This document shows positions 5,415 through 13,822 of a stretch of DNA of 14,655 bases, in pieces. The notes beneath the pieces were generated by a model, which had not been told where the DNA came from, made no database searches, and was given only the letters and a program-made list of their open reading frames with translations. Position 1 is the first letter of the stretch. The number at the start of each line of letters is the position of its first letter. The position numbers and the translations under genes were made by a program. Source of the DNA: Peptostreptococcaceae bacterium oral taxon 113 str. W5053 (GTDB lineage Bacteria > Bacillota > Clostridia > Tissierellales > Peptoniphilaceae); contig KI259863.1 of assembly GCA_000467935.1 (NCBI GenBank), forward strand, positions 1 through 14,655. The letters are read 5' to 3'.

Positions 5415-7394
5415 ATGGGCCGGATGGAAGAGCTGGTTCAGCAGTTAAATACACTGAATCGGCATTATTATACTTTGGATGAGCCTTTAGTCAGCGATAT
5501 CAAGTATGATGAACTTTATGAAGAACTGCAAAAATTGGAGCGTAAAGAAGGTCGCATATTGCCGGACTCACCGACTCAACGAGTGGGAGGAGAAATCTTA
5601 AGTAAATTTGAGAAACATCGTCATATTCAACCTCTTTACAGTTTGGATAAAAGTCGAAGTTTGGAGGAGATCAAAGCTTGGATTCATCGAACCAATCGAT
5701 GGATTGAAAATTATAACGGGACAACGGAAGAAAAACTTCCGGATCCGGAATATATTGTAGAATACAAATTTGACGGTTTGACCATCAATTTAACCTATAA
5801 TGAAGGAAAATTGATTATGGCGGCGACTCGAGGAAACGGAGTTATCGGGGAAGATATTACGGCACAGGTTAAAACCATTGAATCCATTCCTCTGACCATC
5901 CCTTGGACAGGATTGATTGAAGTTCAGGGAGAAGGTTTAATGCCTCTGTCCGCATTGAAAAAGTATAATGAGAGAGCGACGGAGGTTTTGAAAAATGCCA
6001 GAAACGCAGCAGCCGGGGCACTTCGAAATTTGGATCCGAAAGAAACTCGAAAACGACACTTGACCGGGTATTTCTATCATGTGGGGACAGGTGGAGACGG
6101 GATTACAAGTCAAATAGACGCTTTAAATTTTATTGAGAGACAAGGAATTCCTGTTTTTCCATATCATGTTCACTGCAAAACGGCGGAAGATTTAAATAGG
6201 GAAATTGAATATATCGATGAACATCGCCATGGATTGGATATTCTCACCGACGGAGTGGTTGTAAAAATCAACGATTATCGAACTCGAGAGATTTTAGGAT
6301 ATACGAATAAATTTCCGCGCTGGGCAATCGCCTATAAATTTGAAGCGGAGGAGAGAGACACGGTTTTAAAAGCGGTGGAATGGAATGTAGGTCGGACGGG
6401 AAAAATCACGCCTACCGGCGTGGTTGAAGAAGTGGAATTGGCAGGCGCCACTATCCGCAGAGCAACGCTTAATAATTATGATGATATTTTGCGTAAAAAT
6501 TTAAGCCTTGGGGCAAGGGTACTGATTCGTCGCTCCAATGAAGTCATTCCGGAGATTTTAGGTGCACTCCCCGGAGAGGAAAAGACCGTGCCTATTGAAA
6601 AACCGAAATATTGTCCCGCTTGTCACACGGAGCTGATTCAAGACGGTGTGCATCTTTTCTGTCCGAATTCTTTAAGTTGCGAACCTCAATTGGTTTCCCG
6701 AATGGTTCACTATGCTTCCAGAGAGGCTATGGATATTGAAGGCCTCAGTGATAAAACGGTACAAAAATTGGTGAAGGATATGAATCTTCATCGGATTCCG
6801 GATCTTTATCGATTGACGAAAGAAGATTTATTGACCATGGAAGGCTTTAAAGACAAGAAAGCGGAGAATCTTTTGGAGGCCATAGAAAAGAGCAAACATC
6901 GCAGTTTAAGTGCTTTTTTAAATGCTTTGGGAATTCCGGGCGTAGGGGTTCGAACGGCGGATATTTTGGCGGAACGTTACGGTACGATGGAGGATTTAAT
7001 TCAAGCCGAAAGTGAAGAATTGCAAGAGATTCCGGATATCGGTCCTGTTACGGGAGAAGCCATTTACGAATTTTTCCACGATCCCATGATTCAAGCATCT
7101 TTGAATGAATTGAAAGGCTTTGGAATTACACTGAAAAAAGAGGAAAAAACCGGTGCTTTGACAGGACTTCGGATTGTCATTACCGGAAGTTTCGAAAAGT
7201 ACAAACGAAGTGAGTTGGAAAAAATGTTTACACTGCAAGGAGCGGTTGTCTCCTCTTCCATATCGGCAAAAACGGACTTACTCTTTGCCGGAGAAAAGGC
7301 AGGCAGCAAATTGGAAAAAGCGCAAGCCCTGGGAGTGGAAGTGGTCGAAGGGGATTATCTCCTGGAACAATATTTAAAAGAAAATTTACGATAG
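5415..7394 (+). CDS. ligA: NAD+-dependent DNA ligase LigA
   Basis: The 659-residue protein has all domains of bacterial LigA. Domain Ia with YYTLDEPLVSDIKYDELY lies near 18-37. The adenylation domain has the nucleotidyl-acceptor Lys118 in YKFDG (117-121). An OB fold lies around 320-395. The zinc finger has Cys400, Cys403, Cys416 and Cys422. Helix-hairpin-helix repeats occupy about 430-580 and a BRCT domain about 585-655. It seals nicks during Okazaki-fragment joining and repair, using NAD+, and is essential in bacteria. ATG 5415 follows the pcrA stop by 2 nt, with AAAGGA at 5402-5407, indicating coupled expression. The pcrA-ligA order is conserved in Firmicutes. Confidence 0.97.
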   Translation: MGRMEELVQQLNTLNRHYYTLDEPLVSDIKYDELYEELQKLERKEGRILPDSPTQRVGGEILSKFEKHRHIQPLYSLDKSRSLEEIKAWIHRTNRWIENYNGTTEEKLPDPEYIVEYKFDGLTINLTYNEGKLIMAATRGNGVIGEDITAQVKTIESIPLTIPWTGLIEVQGEGLMPLSALKKYNERATEVLKNARNAAAGALRNLDPKETRKRHLTGYFYHVGTGGDGITSQIDALNFIERQGIPVFPYHVHCKTAEDLNREIEYIDEHRHGLDILTDGVVVKINDYRTREILGYTNKFPRWAIAYKFEAEERDTVLKAVEWNVGRTGKITPTGVVEEVELAGATIRRATLNNYDDILRKNLSLGARVLIRRSNEVIPEILGALPGEEKTVPIEKPKYCPACHTELIQDGVHLFCPNSLSCEPQLVSRMVHYASREAMDIEGLSDKTVQKLVKDMNLHRIPDLYRLTKEDLLTMEGFKDKKAENLLEAIEKSKHRSLSAFLNALGIPGVGVRTADILAERYGTMEDLIQAESEELQEIPDIGPVTGEAIYEFFHDPMIQASLNELKGFGITLKKEEKTGALTGLRIVITGSFEKYKRSELEKMFTLQGAVVSSSISAKTDLLFAGEKAGSKLEKAQALGVEVVEGDYLLEQYLKENLR

Positions 7395-7442
7395 AAACGA
7401 TTTGTGATACACTTAAAACTAATTGAAAAGGGGGGATTTTCC

Positions 7443-7724
7443 TTGATTAGTCGAGAAGAAATACAACATATTTATGCATTGGCAAAATTGGAATTAAAGG
7501 AAGAAGAGATTGATGAGGTCAGAAGAAAATTTTCCGATATTTTAGACTTTACTTCCAAAATATTAGAGGTAAAAACCCCGGATGATTCCTTGGAAATGCT
7601 GGCGAAAGCGCCTTGCAAAATGAGAGAAGACATTCCGGAGGAAAGTTATACCAGAGAAGACGCGTTAAAACACGCCTTAGAGACCGAGTACGGATATTTC
7701 CGTTTGAATCGGGTTGTAGAGTAG
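7443..7724 (+). CDS. gatC: Asp-tRNA(Asn)/Glu-tRNA(Gln) amidotransferase subunit C
   Basis: The start is set at TTG 7443, preceded by AAAAGGGGGG (7426-7435) with 7-nt spacing; the protein then begins ISREEIQHIYALAKLELKEE, the usual GatC start, and has 93 residues, the family's normal length. A GTG at 7404 in frame has no ribosome-binding site. GatC wraps around GatA and GatB and stabilises the GatCAB complex, which amidates Glu-tRNA(Gln) and Asp-tRNA(Asn) in organisms lacking GlnRS or AsnRS. The C-terminal half (APCKMREDIPEESYTREDAL) fits the family's extended linker. It lies 48 nt after ligA and 10 nt before gatA. Confidence 0.95.
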   Translation: MISREEIQHIYALAKLELKEEEIDEVRRKFSDILDFTSKILEVKTPDDSLEMLAKAPCKMREDIPEESYTREDALKHALETEYGYFRLNRVVE

Positions 7725-7734
7725 AGGTGCGAGG

Positions 7735-9159
7735 ATGGATTTGCGAACAATCAATATTCACGATTTACGAAAAGAATATGTAAAAAAACAAGTGACCGTA
7801 GAAGAAGTTGCAAGGCATTGTCTGGACAGGATACAAGCGAATGAAAATATTCACTCCTTTATCAGTGTCAACGAAAATTTATTGGAACAAGCCAAGGTTT
7901 TGGATGAAAAAATACAACGACAGGAAGCTTTGGGTCGCCTTTTCGGGATTCCCATTGCGGTCAAAGACAATGTATGCACTAAGGGCATGAAGACGACTTG
8001 TGCTTCTAAAATGTTGGAGAATTATGTTCCCGATTATAATGCAACGATTATCGAACGTTTGCTCAAAGAAGACGCCTTAATTGTAGGAAAAACCAATATG
8101 GATGAATTTGCCATGGGCGGAAGTTCTGAAACCTCTTATTTCGGCATTACAAAAAATCCTTCCAATCCGGACTATATTCCGGGTGGAAGCTCATCAGGTT
8201 CTGCCACTGCCATAGCTGCCGGTGAGGTTTTGGTGGCGATCGGGACGGATACCGGGGGTTCCGTGCGTCAACCTGCCAGTTACTGCGGTGTCGTGGGCTA
8301 TAAACCCAGTTACGGTTTAATCTCTCGTTATGGAGTGGTTTCTATGGCGAATACTTTGGACACGGTGGGCATTTTAGCCAATCATGTGAAGGATGTGGAG
8401 GAGGTTTTAGCCGTTATCGGAGGAAACGATCCGATGGATTTTACTTCCGTAGATGAAAAATCCTACAGTATTTCGGAAGAAGATAAGGAAATCAAAGAAT
8501 ATACTTTTGCCGTTCCGGCACATATGGAAAAATATATCGCCAAAGGATTACTGTTGGAAGAATATCAAAAAGCGGTGGAAAAACTTCGCGGTGAAGGGGC
8601 AAAAATCGTAGAAGTTGAATTTGAATATTTGGATCATTCTCTGGACGTATATCAAATCATTATGTCGGGAGAGGTCAATTCCAATTTAGCTCGATTTGAC
8701 GGAATTCGATACGGTTTTCGTGCCGCACAATATGAAGACACCGATGATTTATTTATTCAAACCAGAAGCCAAGGCTTTGGAGAAGAGACAAAACGTCGAA
8801 TTGCACTGGGGGCGCTTTATTTGGCAACTTCCGATGATCAAAAATTATACAAAAAAGCCATGAAAGTTCGTCAGGTTTTAACCGAAGAATTTAGATGGGT
8901 TTTTGAAAAAGCGGATGCTCTGTTGGTACCTACTACGGTGGAGATGCCGGTGAAATTCGGAGAAACCATCAAAGATGCGATGAAGATGTATTCTTCCGAT
9001 GTATTCAACACACCGGTAAACTTAGGCGGATTTTGTGCCGTATCTTTGCCCTTGCCGAAAAAATTCGGGTCTGCACTTCAAATCATCGGAAATCGAGATC
9101 AAGACGCATTGATTTTATCTGCGGCAAAAGCAGTGGAAGGGAAGGTGTGCAATGACTAA
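7735..9159 (+). CDS. gatA: Asp-tRNA(Asn)/Glu-tRNA(Gln) amidotransferase subunit A (glutaminase)
   Basis: A 474-residue amidase-signature protein with the Ser-cis-Ser-Lys triad: Lys77 in AVKDN, Ser152 in GGSSSGSA and Ser176 in DTGGSVRQPASYCG. These match GatA of other Firmicutes with a two-residue offset from the S. aureus numbering. GatA releases ammonia from glutamine (or asparagine); the ammonia passes through a channel to GatB. The NMDEFAMGGSSETS stretch (121-134) is the typical GatA substrate-loop sequence and separates it from general amidases. ATG 7735 follows GAGGTG. The end overlaps gatB by 8 nt, which suggests translational coupling and matched subunit amounts. Confidence 0.97.
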   Translation: MDLRTINIHDLRKEYVKKQVTVEEVARHCLDRIQANENIHSFISVNENLLEQAKVLDEKIQRQEALGRLFGIPIAVKDNVCTKGMKTTCASKMLENYVPDYNATIIERLLKEDALIVGKTNMDEFAMGGSSETSYFGITKNPSNPDYIPGGSSSGSATAIAAGEVLVAIGTDTGGSVRQPASYCGVVGYKPSYGLISRYGVVSMANTLDTVGILANHVKDVEEVLAVIGGNDPMDFTSVDEKSYSISEEDKEIKEYTFAVPAHMEKYIAKGLLLEEYQKAVEKLRGEGAKIVEVEFEYLDHSLDVYQIIMSGEVNSNLARFDGIRYGFRAAQYEDTDDLFIQTRSQGFGEETKRRIALGALYLATSDDQKLYKKAMKVRQVLTEEFRWVFEKADALLVPTTVEMPVKFGETIKDAMKMYSSDVFNTPVNLGGFCAVSLPLPKKFGSALQIIGNRDQDALILSAAKAVEGKVCND

Positions 9160-10573
9160 GGCTTTAATCGGATTGGAAATTCACGCAGAATTGATGACGC
9201 AAACCAAAATGTTTTGCGGATGTAAAAATGAATTTGGAGCAACCCCCAACACCAATGTCTGTCCCGTATGCTTAGGACATCCGGGAACTTTGCCCAGAAT
9301 TAACAAAGGGGCAGTGGAAAAAGCGGTGTTGGCAGGCTTGGCTATGAATTGTCAAATTCGCAAGGAATGTCAAATGGATCGGAAAAAATATTTTTACCCT
9401 GATTTGACAAAGGGATTCCAAATTTCTCAAAATGAAGAGCCTTTGTGCTATGAAGGATATATTGAAATTCAAGGAGAAGAGGGCGCTAAAAAAGTTCGTA
9501 TTGAACGCATTCATATTGAAGAAGATACGGGAAAATCCAATCACACGGAAGACGGTTCGACTTGGATGGACTATAATCGTGCAGGTGTTCCTTTGATTGA
9601 AATTGTAACCTATCCGGATATGTCTTCCGGAAAAGAGGCCAGACTGTTTTTGGAAAACTTAAAAGAACGTTTGAAATATATCGGCGTTAGCGATGTCAAA
9701 ATGGAAGAAGGTTCTATGCGCTGTGATGTCAACTTCAACTTGATTGGGGAAGAGAGGAAAACCGCCATTACGGAGATCAAAAATTTAAACTCTTTCCGTG
9801 CCGTGGAGAAAGCGATCGATTTTGAAAGAGAACGTCATGGAGAAATATTGAATCAAGGAAATTCAGGCAGAAAAGAAACTCGTCGTTGGGATGACGGAAT
9901 CGGGGAAACGGTTCATATGCGTTACAAAGAAACGGCGGCGGATTATCGACTAAGTGTTGAAGGAGACTTGCCTCGCATTCACTTGTCCGAAGAATTTATT
10001 GAAGATATTCGTAAAAAATTGCCGGAAATGCCTCATGAGAAAAAGATTCGTCTAATGGAACAATATGGAATCTCCGAATACGATGCCAATATTATTTCTG
10101 CCGGAAAAACCTTAAGCGACCTTTTTGAAGAGACAGTCAATTATCATAAAGACGCATCGAAAGTATGCGATTGGTTATTGGTCGATGTATTGCGTTTGAA
10201 AAATGAAGCGGAAATCGAGCTATCCCAACTTAAATTCGGTGCCAAAGAATTGGGCGCTTTAATCACTTTGGTGCAATCGGGAAAGATTAATCAAAAGACC
10301 GGTAAAAAGGTATTAAGAATCATGTTTGAAGACGGAAAGACACCGGAAAAAATCGTAGAGGAACAAGGTTTGGGACAAATCAGTGATGCATCCGCTTTGG
10401 TGGAAGTCGTGGAAGCCGTACTGAAAGACAACGCTCAATCCGTTGAGGATTATCACAACGGGAAAGATCGCGCAATAGGATATTTGATGGGCGAATGTAT
10501 GAAACGTACTCGAGGGAAAGGAAATCCTCAATTGTTCAATTCCATGTTGTTGGAACGCTTGAAAAAGAATTGA
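9152..10573 (+). CDS. gatB: Asp-tRNA(Asn)/Glu-tRNA(Gln) amidotransferase subunit B
   Basis: A 473-residue protein beginning ALIGLEIHAELMTQTKMFC, the GatB hallmark. Cys22, Cys24, Cys37 and Cys40 form the zinc site. GatB binds the misacylated tRNA, activates its side-chain carboxylate with ATP and transfers ammonia from GatA. The catalytic cradle occupies about 1-290 and the helical plus YqeY-like tRNA-binding tail the remainder (from about 320). ATG 9152 lies inside the gatA coding end (ATGACTAA overlap). The complete gatCAB set implies that at least Gln-tRNA or Asn-tRNA is made by the indirect route here. Confidence 0.97.
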   Translation: MTKALIGLEIHAELMTQTKMFCGCKNEFGATPNTNVCPVCLGHPGTLPRINKGAVEKAVLAGLAMNCQIRKECQMDRKKYFYPDLTKGFQISQNEEPLCYEGYIEIQGEEGAKKVRIERIHIEEDTGKSNHTEDGSTWMDYNRAGVPLIEIVTYPDMSSGKEARLFLENLKERLKYIGVSDVKMEEGSMRCDVNFNLIGEERKTAITEIKNLNSFRAVEKAIDFERERHGEILNQGNSGRKETRRWDDGIGETVHMRYKETAADYRLSVEGDLPRIHLSEEFIEDIRKKLPEMPHEKKIRLMEQYGISEYDANIISAGKTLSDLFEETVNYHKDASKVCDWLLVDVLRLKNEAEIELSQLKFGAKELGALITLVQSGKINQKTGKKVLRIMFEDGKTPEKIVEEQGLGQISDASALVEVVEAVLKDNAQSVEDYHNGKDRAIGYLMGECMKRTRGKGNPQLFNSMLLERLKKN

Positions 10574-10584
10574 GAGAATCGCCT

Positions 10585-11184
10585 ATGAAAGAAATTGTCA
10601 TTTCCACGGATAATGTGGATAAATTACAGGAAATTAAGGAAATTTTGGCAGATTTTTCCCTTGAGATTCTCAGCAAAAAAGACGTCGGTTTAGGCGACTT
10701 GGAAGTGATAGAAGATCAAGATACTTTAAAGGGGAATGCTCTGTTGAAAGCACGTGCGATTTATAAACGAGTTCACAAGTCGGTGTTGGCTGATGATACC
10801 GGATTATTTGTAGAGGCGCTCAACGGAGCTCCCGGAGTTTACAGCGCTCGTTATGCAGGTGAAGATTGCAGTTACAAAGATAATCGAGAGAAACTGTTAG
10901 CGGACTTAAAAGGTGTTCCCAGGGAAAAACGAGGCGCATATTTTGAAACCTGTATCGTTTATATCGATGAAAGAGGCGAAGAACATAGTGTTCACGGTCG
11001 AGTCGAGGGATTTATTTTAACTGAAGAGCGTGGAACAGGAGGATTCGGTTACGACGCTGTTTTTATGCCAGAAGGAGAAACCCGTTCTTTTTCAGAGATG
11101 CGTGAGAAAGAAAAGAATGCCATAAGTCATCGCAAGAGGGCTTTGGAGGCTTTTGTAAAGTTCTATAGGAAAACACAGGTCTAA
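10585..11184 (+). CDS. rdgB: dITP/XTP pyrophosphatase (RdgB/HAM1 family)
   Basis: The start is taken as ATG 10585, 11 nt after gatB, giving 199 residues, the usual family length; an earlier frame start inside gatB is not credible. Motifs are ISTDNVDK (6-13), the LADDTGL loop (68-74) with its metal-binding Asp residues, GAPGVYSARYAG (81-92), GTGGFGYD (150-157) and the nucleobase-contacting ISHR (180-183). The enzyme hydrolyses dITP, XTP and ITP to monophosphates and pyrophosphate and so keeps deaminated purines out of DNA and RNA. It needs Mg2+. It is last in the operon and is followed by a terminator; its ribosome-binding site is weak, so it may depend on gatB translation. Confidence 0.95.
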   Translation: MKEIVISTDNVDKLQEIKEILADFSLEILSKKDVGLGDLEVIEDQDTLKGNALLKARAIYKRVHKSVLADDTGLFVEALNGAPGVYSARYAGEDCSYKDNREKLLADLKGVPREKRGAYFETCIVYIDERGEEHSVHGRVEGFILTEERGTGGFGYDAVFMPEGETRSFSEMREKEKNAISHRKRALEAFVKFYRKTQV

Positions 11185-11196
11185 GAAAGAGTATTT

Positions 11197-11226
11197 AGAG
11201 GGCGAAAAAAATCGCTCTCTTTTTTT
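11197..11226 (+). terminator. Operon terminator after rdgB
   Basis: AGAGGGCGA (11197-11205) pairs with TCGCTCTCT (11212-11220) with one G-T wobble and a 6-nt loop, then six T residues. It ends the pcrA-ligA-gatCAB-rdgB run. Its last two T residues are the first bases of the next promoter's -35 box. Confidence 0.9.
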
Positions 11227-11253
11227 GACTTATCTAAGATAACGGCGTATAAT
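11225..11253 (+). promoter_or_regulatory. Near-consensus sigma-A promoter of the MATE gene
   Basis: TTGACT (11225-11230), a 17-nt spacer and TATAAT (11248-11253) differ from consensus at a single position. Transcription should begin near 11,260. This rules out the ATG at 11252 as the start of the following gene, since it lies in the -10 box. Confidence 0.88.
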
Positions 11254-11284
11254 GAACGAATTCAAGGCAAGGAGGAAGAAGGTC

Positions 11285-12634
11285 GTGGTGCAAAAAAACG
11301 AAACCGTCTCCATGACGGAAGGCGGGATTTTTAAACAATTATTTCAATTCTTTTTACCCATTTTTTGGGGAGGATTTTTTCAACAAATCTATCAGATGAC
11401 CGATGCATTGGTGGTGGGACGTTTTGCCGGAAAAGTAGCCTTTGGAGCTTTGGATGCTACAGGAAATTTTATTCGCTTGCCCTTAGTCTTTTTCTTAGGC
11501 ATGGCTACAGGCGCATCCATTATTGTAGCCCAAAGTTTTGGAGGGAAAAATTATAAGTGTCTTCGAGATTCTCTTCATACGACGATGGGATTTACTTTGG
11601 TTGCGGGTTGTGTGTTGTCTTTGATTTTTTATCTTTTGGCACCGACCATGGTTAACTGGATGCATGTGCCTGAAGAGATGGCTGTTCACGCTTTGGCTTA
11701 CACTCGAGCTCTCTTTATCGGGTTAATCTTCTCCTTTATTTACAATATGGGGTATGGAATTCTTCGTGCATTGGGTGATTCCAAGAGACCCTTCTATTAT
11801 TTACTTATCAGCTTAGGATTAAATGTGGTTTTGGATATTTTCTTTATAGCCGTACTTCATATGGCTAGCCTCGGTGCAGGTATTGCAACGGTGATTTCAC
11901 AAGCTGTCACCGCATTATTGGTATTGCGTGCCATGAGCAGATTGGATGAGGAATATGGACTCTCTTTTCGTAAGATTTGTATTCATAAAACCAATCTTCT
12001 GGAAATTTTAACGATGGGCATTCCCATTTCCATTCAATCCATGGCTTATCCGATTATCAATATTTTCACCCAAAGTCGTATTAACAGCTTCGGTACCAAT
12101 GCCATCGTAGCTTGGGGAATAAACGGTAAAGTGGATTTTATCGTTTGGATGATGGTAGAAGCCATTGCCGTATCCGTAGCTACCTTTACAGCTCAAAACT
12201 ATGGAGCGGGCAATTTGGATCGAATCAAAAAAGGAGTACACACCGGATTTATTATGGCGGCATGTACCCTTGTTCCCTTAAGTATTTTACTTTACTTTTT
12301 TGGAGGGGAAATCGGACGCATTTTTATTGACGATGCGGAAGTAGTGGCATTAAATTATCGTATTTTCCGGCACTTTATGGCACCCTTTTATATTTTTCAA
12401 GGGATAGGTGATATTATAGCGGGTGCGATTCGGGGAACGGGGAAAACCATCCGTCCGATGACAATCAACCTAATCTGTATTTGCGGGTTTCGATTCCTAT
12501 GGGTGTTACTTATTGTGCCTATGAAACCGACTTTGGATATGACCTTAACCAACTATTCCATTAGCTGGATATTGATGTGTATGGCTTTCCTTTGGACTTA
12601 TAAAAGAGGAAAGTGGTTGGAAAAAGAAGTATAA
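11285..12634 (+). CDS. MATE-family multidrug/Na+ (or H+) antiporter
   Basis: With the start at GTG 11285 the protein has 449 residues, typical of MATE transporters. AAGGAGG at 11269-11275 supports this start at 9-nt spacing (GTG 11288 is an alternative), while the in-frame ATG 11252 lies in the promoter. About twelve membrane helices are visible in two repeats. The first opens with the family sequence QLFQFFLPIFWGGFFQQIYQMTDALVVGRF; the second opens with EILTMGIPISIQSMAYPIIN. GDSKRPFYYLL and GTGKTIRPM mark equivalent loops of the two halves. It belongs to the NorM/DinF-like group that exports cationic drugs or metabolites with Na+ or H+; the substrate is not predictable. It forms its own transcription unit. 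Confidence 0.92.
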   Translation: MVQKNETVSMTEGGIFKQLFQFFLPIFWGGFFQQIYQMTDALVVGRFAGKVAFGALDATGNFIRLPLVFFLGMATGASIIVAQSFGGKNYKCLRDSLHTTMGFTLVAGCVLSLIFYLLAPTMVNWMHVPEEMAVHALAYTRALFIGLIFSFIYNMGYGILRALGDSKRPFYYLLISLGLNVVLDIFFIAVLHMASLGAGIATVISQAVTALLVLRAMSRLDEEYGLSFRKICIHKTNLLEILTMGIPISIQSMAYPIINIFTQSRINSFGTNAIVAWGINGKVDFIVWMMVEAIAVSVATFTAQNYGAGNLDRIKKGVHTGFIMAACTLVPLSILLYFFGGEIGRIFIDDAEVVALNYRIFRHFMAPFYIFQGIGDIIAGAIRGTGKTIRPMTINLICICGFRFLWVLLIVPMKPTLDMTLTNYSISWILMCMAFLWTYKRGKWLEKEV

Positions 12635-12667
12635 AAAACGACAGTTTATTATAAACTGTCGTTTTTT
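12633..12667. terminator. Bidirectional terminator between convergent genes
   Basis: Two perfect 17-nt arms (12633-12649 and 12651-12667) centred on T12650 contain CGACAGTTTAT and its complement, flanked by an A-run on the left and a T-run on the right. It can end transcription of the MATE gene (its arm overlaps that stop codon) and of the minus-strand pair arriving from the right. Confidence 0.9.
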
Positions 12668-12670
12668 TTA

Positions 12671-12698
12671 GCATAAATCAACTTTAACTGATTTATGC
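12671..12698. repeat. Second perfect hairpin in the convergent intergenic region
   Basis: GCATAAATCA (12671-12680) and TGATTTATGC (12689-12698) form a perfect 10-bp stem with an 8-nt loop. It lacks a T-run on either strand. It would lie in the 3' untranslated RNA of the minus-strand operon, just before the terminator, and might protect or pause that transcript. Confidence 0.6.
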
Positions 12699-12744
12699 CC
12701 TATTAAAAATTTTTCAATGTCAACTATATCGGAACATTTTTTAA

Positions 12745-13152
12745 TTAATTAGGAGGAATAACAATCGCTTCTCCTTTTAAAACTTCTTTACCAGATTGAT
12801 TTACACAATTTGTTGTTAAAATTAATTTCCCTTTTTCCGCTAAAATATCTTTTATTGTTACTGTAATAGTGAGTTCATCATCGACAAAAACTGGAGCTAA
12901 AAATTGAAAATTTTGTGAAAGATAGATAGTTCCAGGGCCAGGAAAATCCATACCGATCAAAGCAGAAATAAAACTTCCGGCAATCATTCCATGGGCGATA
13001 TTACGTTTAAAGAAACTATTTTTGGCAAAATCTGAATCTAAATGGATAGGATTTTTATCGCCAGAAAAATCTGCAAAGTTTTGAATAACTTTTTTAGTGA
13101 TAGTTTTGTGTAGAGTTTTAAATTCTCCTATCTTATATTTTGAACTAAACAT
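12745..13152 (-). CDS. MaoC-like hydratase (R-specific enoyl-CoA hydratase type)
   Basis: A 135-residue single hot-dog protein. The hydratase motif is FSGDKNPIHLD, with the catalytic pair Asp32 and His37, followed by AHGMIAGSFIS (about 53-63), which forms the conserved glycine-rich helix. Single-domain MaoC proteins of this length (PhaJ-like) hydrate trans-2-enoyl-CoA to (R)-3-hydroxyacyl-CoA, or act on related short acyl-CoAs; some serve fatty-acid or amino-acid degradation. The substrate here is unknown. The start codon overlaps the end of the flavoprotein gene by 8 nt (ATGTTTAG), so translation is likely coupled. No other acyl-CoA enzyme gene lies in the window, which leaves the pathway open. 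Confidence 0.88.
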   Translation of the reverse strand: MFSSKYKIGEFKTLHKTITKKVIQNFADFSGDKNPIHLDSDFAKNSFFKRNIAHGMIAGSFISALIGMDFPGPGTIYLSQNFQFLAPVFVDDELTITVTIKDILAEKGKLILTTNCVNQSGKEVLKGEAIVIPPN

Positions 13153-13777
13153 TTGTAGAGTCCTTTCTTTTTAAAAGGGAAATGAGATTGACCATGCGTT
13201 CCCCTATATTATGCATAATGGAAATTCCTTCCAGATCTTCATCTATCCCAATGGAGCCTCCTTTGCCGGCAATTGCGACATTCCAATAAGTGTTGCCGAT
13301 AATAATACAATCATTAGCACTTGCCCAGAGAAGGAGTTCGGCAAAAGCAAAGTTTTGTCCGGCTCTGCGCGCTACTGTAACAGGAGCTACTACTTTTCCA
13401 CTTAAAGGAGAATTGGCCCAAGTATAGTATTCATTTTTCTTTTTCATCAAAGATGAACGCCAACGGGAAGAAAATCCAGTTCTGTCCAAAACAGATTTTA
13501 AATAGGGCGTAATACAAGAATGATATACAGGAGAACCAAGCATCAGACCATCTGCATCAAGAATATGTTCATAAATTTCTTGAAAATCATCTTTGACTAT
13601 ACATTCTTTGGCGACTACACAACCATAGCATCCTTTGCACGGAGAGATAAATTTATCGCTTAAAGAGATTAATTTTACATTCGCACCATAAGGTCTCATT
13701 GTATCAAGAGCTTTTTCAAGCAATAAATAGGTATTGCCTCTTAGCCGCGGACTACCGTTTAATGCAACAATTTTCAT
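13145..13777 (-). CDS. Iron-sulfur flavoprotein / NADPH-dependent FMN reductase family
   Basis: A 210-residue flavodoxin-fold protein. NGSPRLRGNT (7-16) binds the FMN phosphate and GSPVYH (81-86) contacts the flavin. Cys47, Cys50, Cys53 and Cys59 form the compact CX2CX2CX5C motif characteristic of iron-sulfur flavoproteins (Isf), where it holds a [4Fe-4S] cluster that feeds electrons to FMN. Isf proteins in anaerobes have been linked to oxygen or peroxide reduction and to electron transfer; other homologues reduce quinones or xenobiotics. GGAGGTG lies 5 nt before ATG (13777 on the minus strand). It is the first gene of the pair with the MaoC gene and diverges from a TetR regulator, suggesting an inducible redox/acyl-CoA unit. 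Confidence 0.88.
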   Translation of the reverse strand: MKIVALNGSPRLRGNTYLLLEKALDTMRPYGANVKLISLSDKFISPCKGCYGCVVAKECIVKDDFQEIYEHILDADGLMLGSPVYHSCITPYLKSVLDRTGFSSRWRSSLMKKKNEYYTWANSPLSGKVVAPVTVARRAGQNFAFAELLLWASANDCIIIGNTYWNVAIAGKGGSIGIDEDLEGISIMHNIGERMVNLISLLKRKDSTNV

Positions 13778-13822
13778 TTTTCACCTCCAAGAATAATATA
13801 GAGACATGATTCATTATTCATA

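Noticed and set aside
7404..7442. GTG start giving gatC 13 extra residues
   Set aside because: No ribosome-binding site precedes it, and the extension would contain the strong site used by TTG 7443.
9272..9544. 90-codon minus-strand frame inside gatB
   Set aside because: Phe/Asn-rich product antisense to the gatB catalytic region, no start signals.
11252..11284. ATG start for the MATE protein
   Set aside because: It lies within the TATAAT box and upstream of the expected transcription start.
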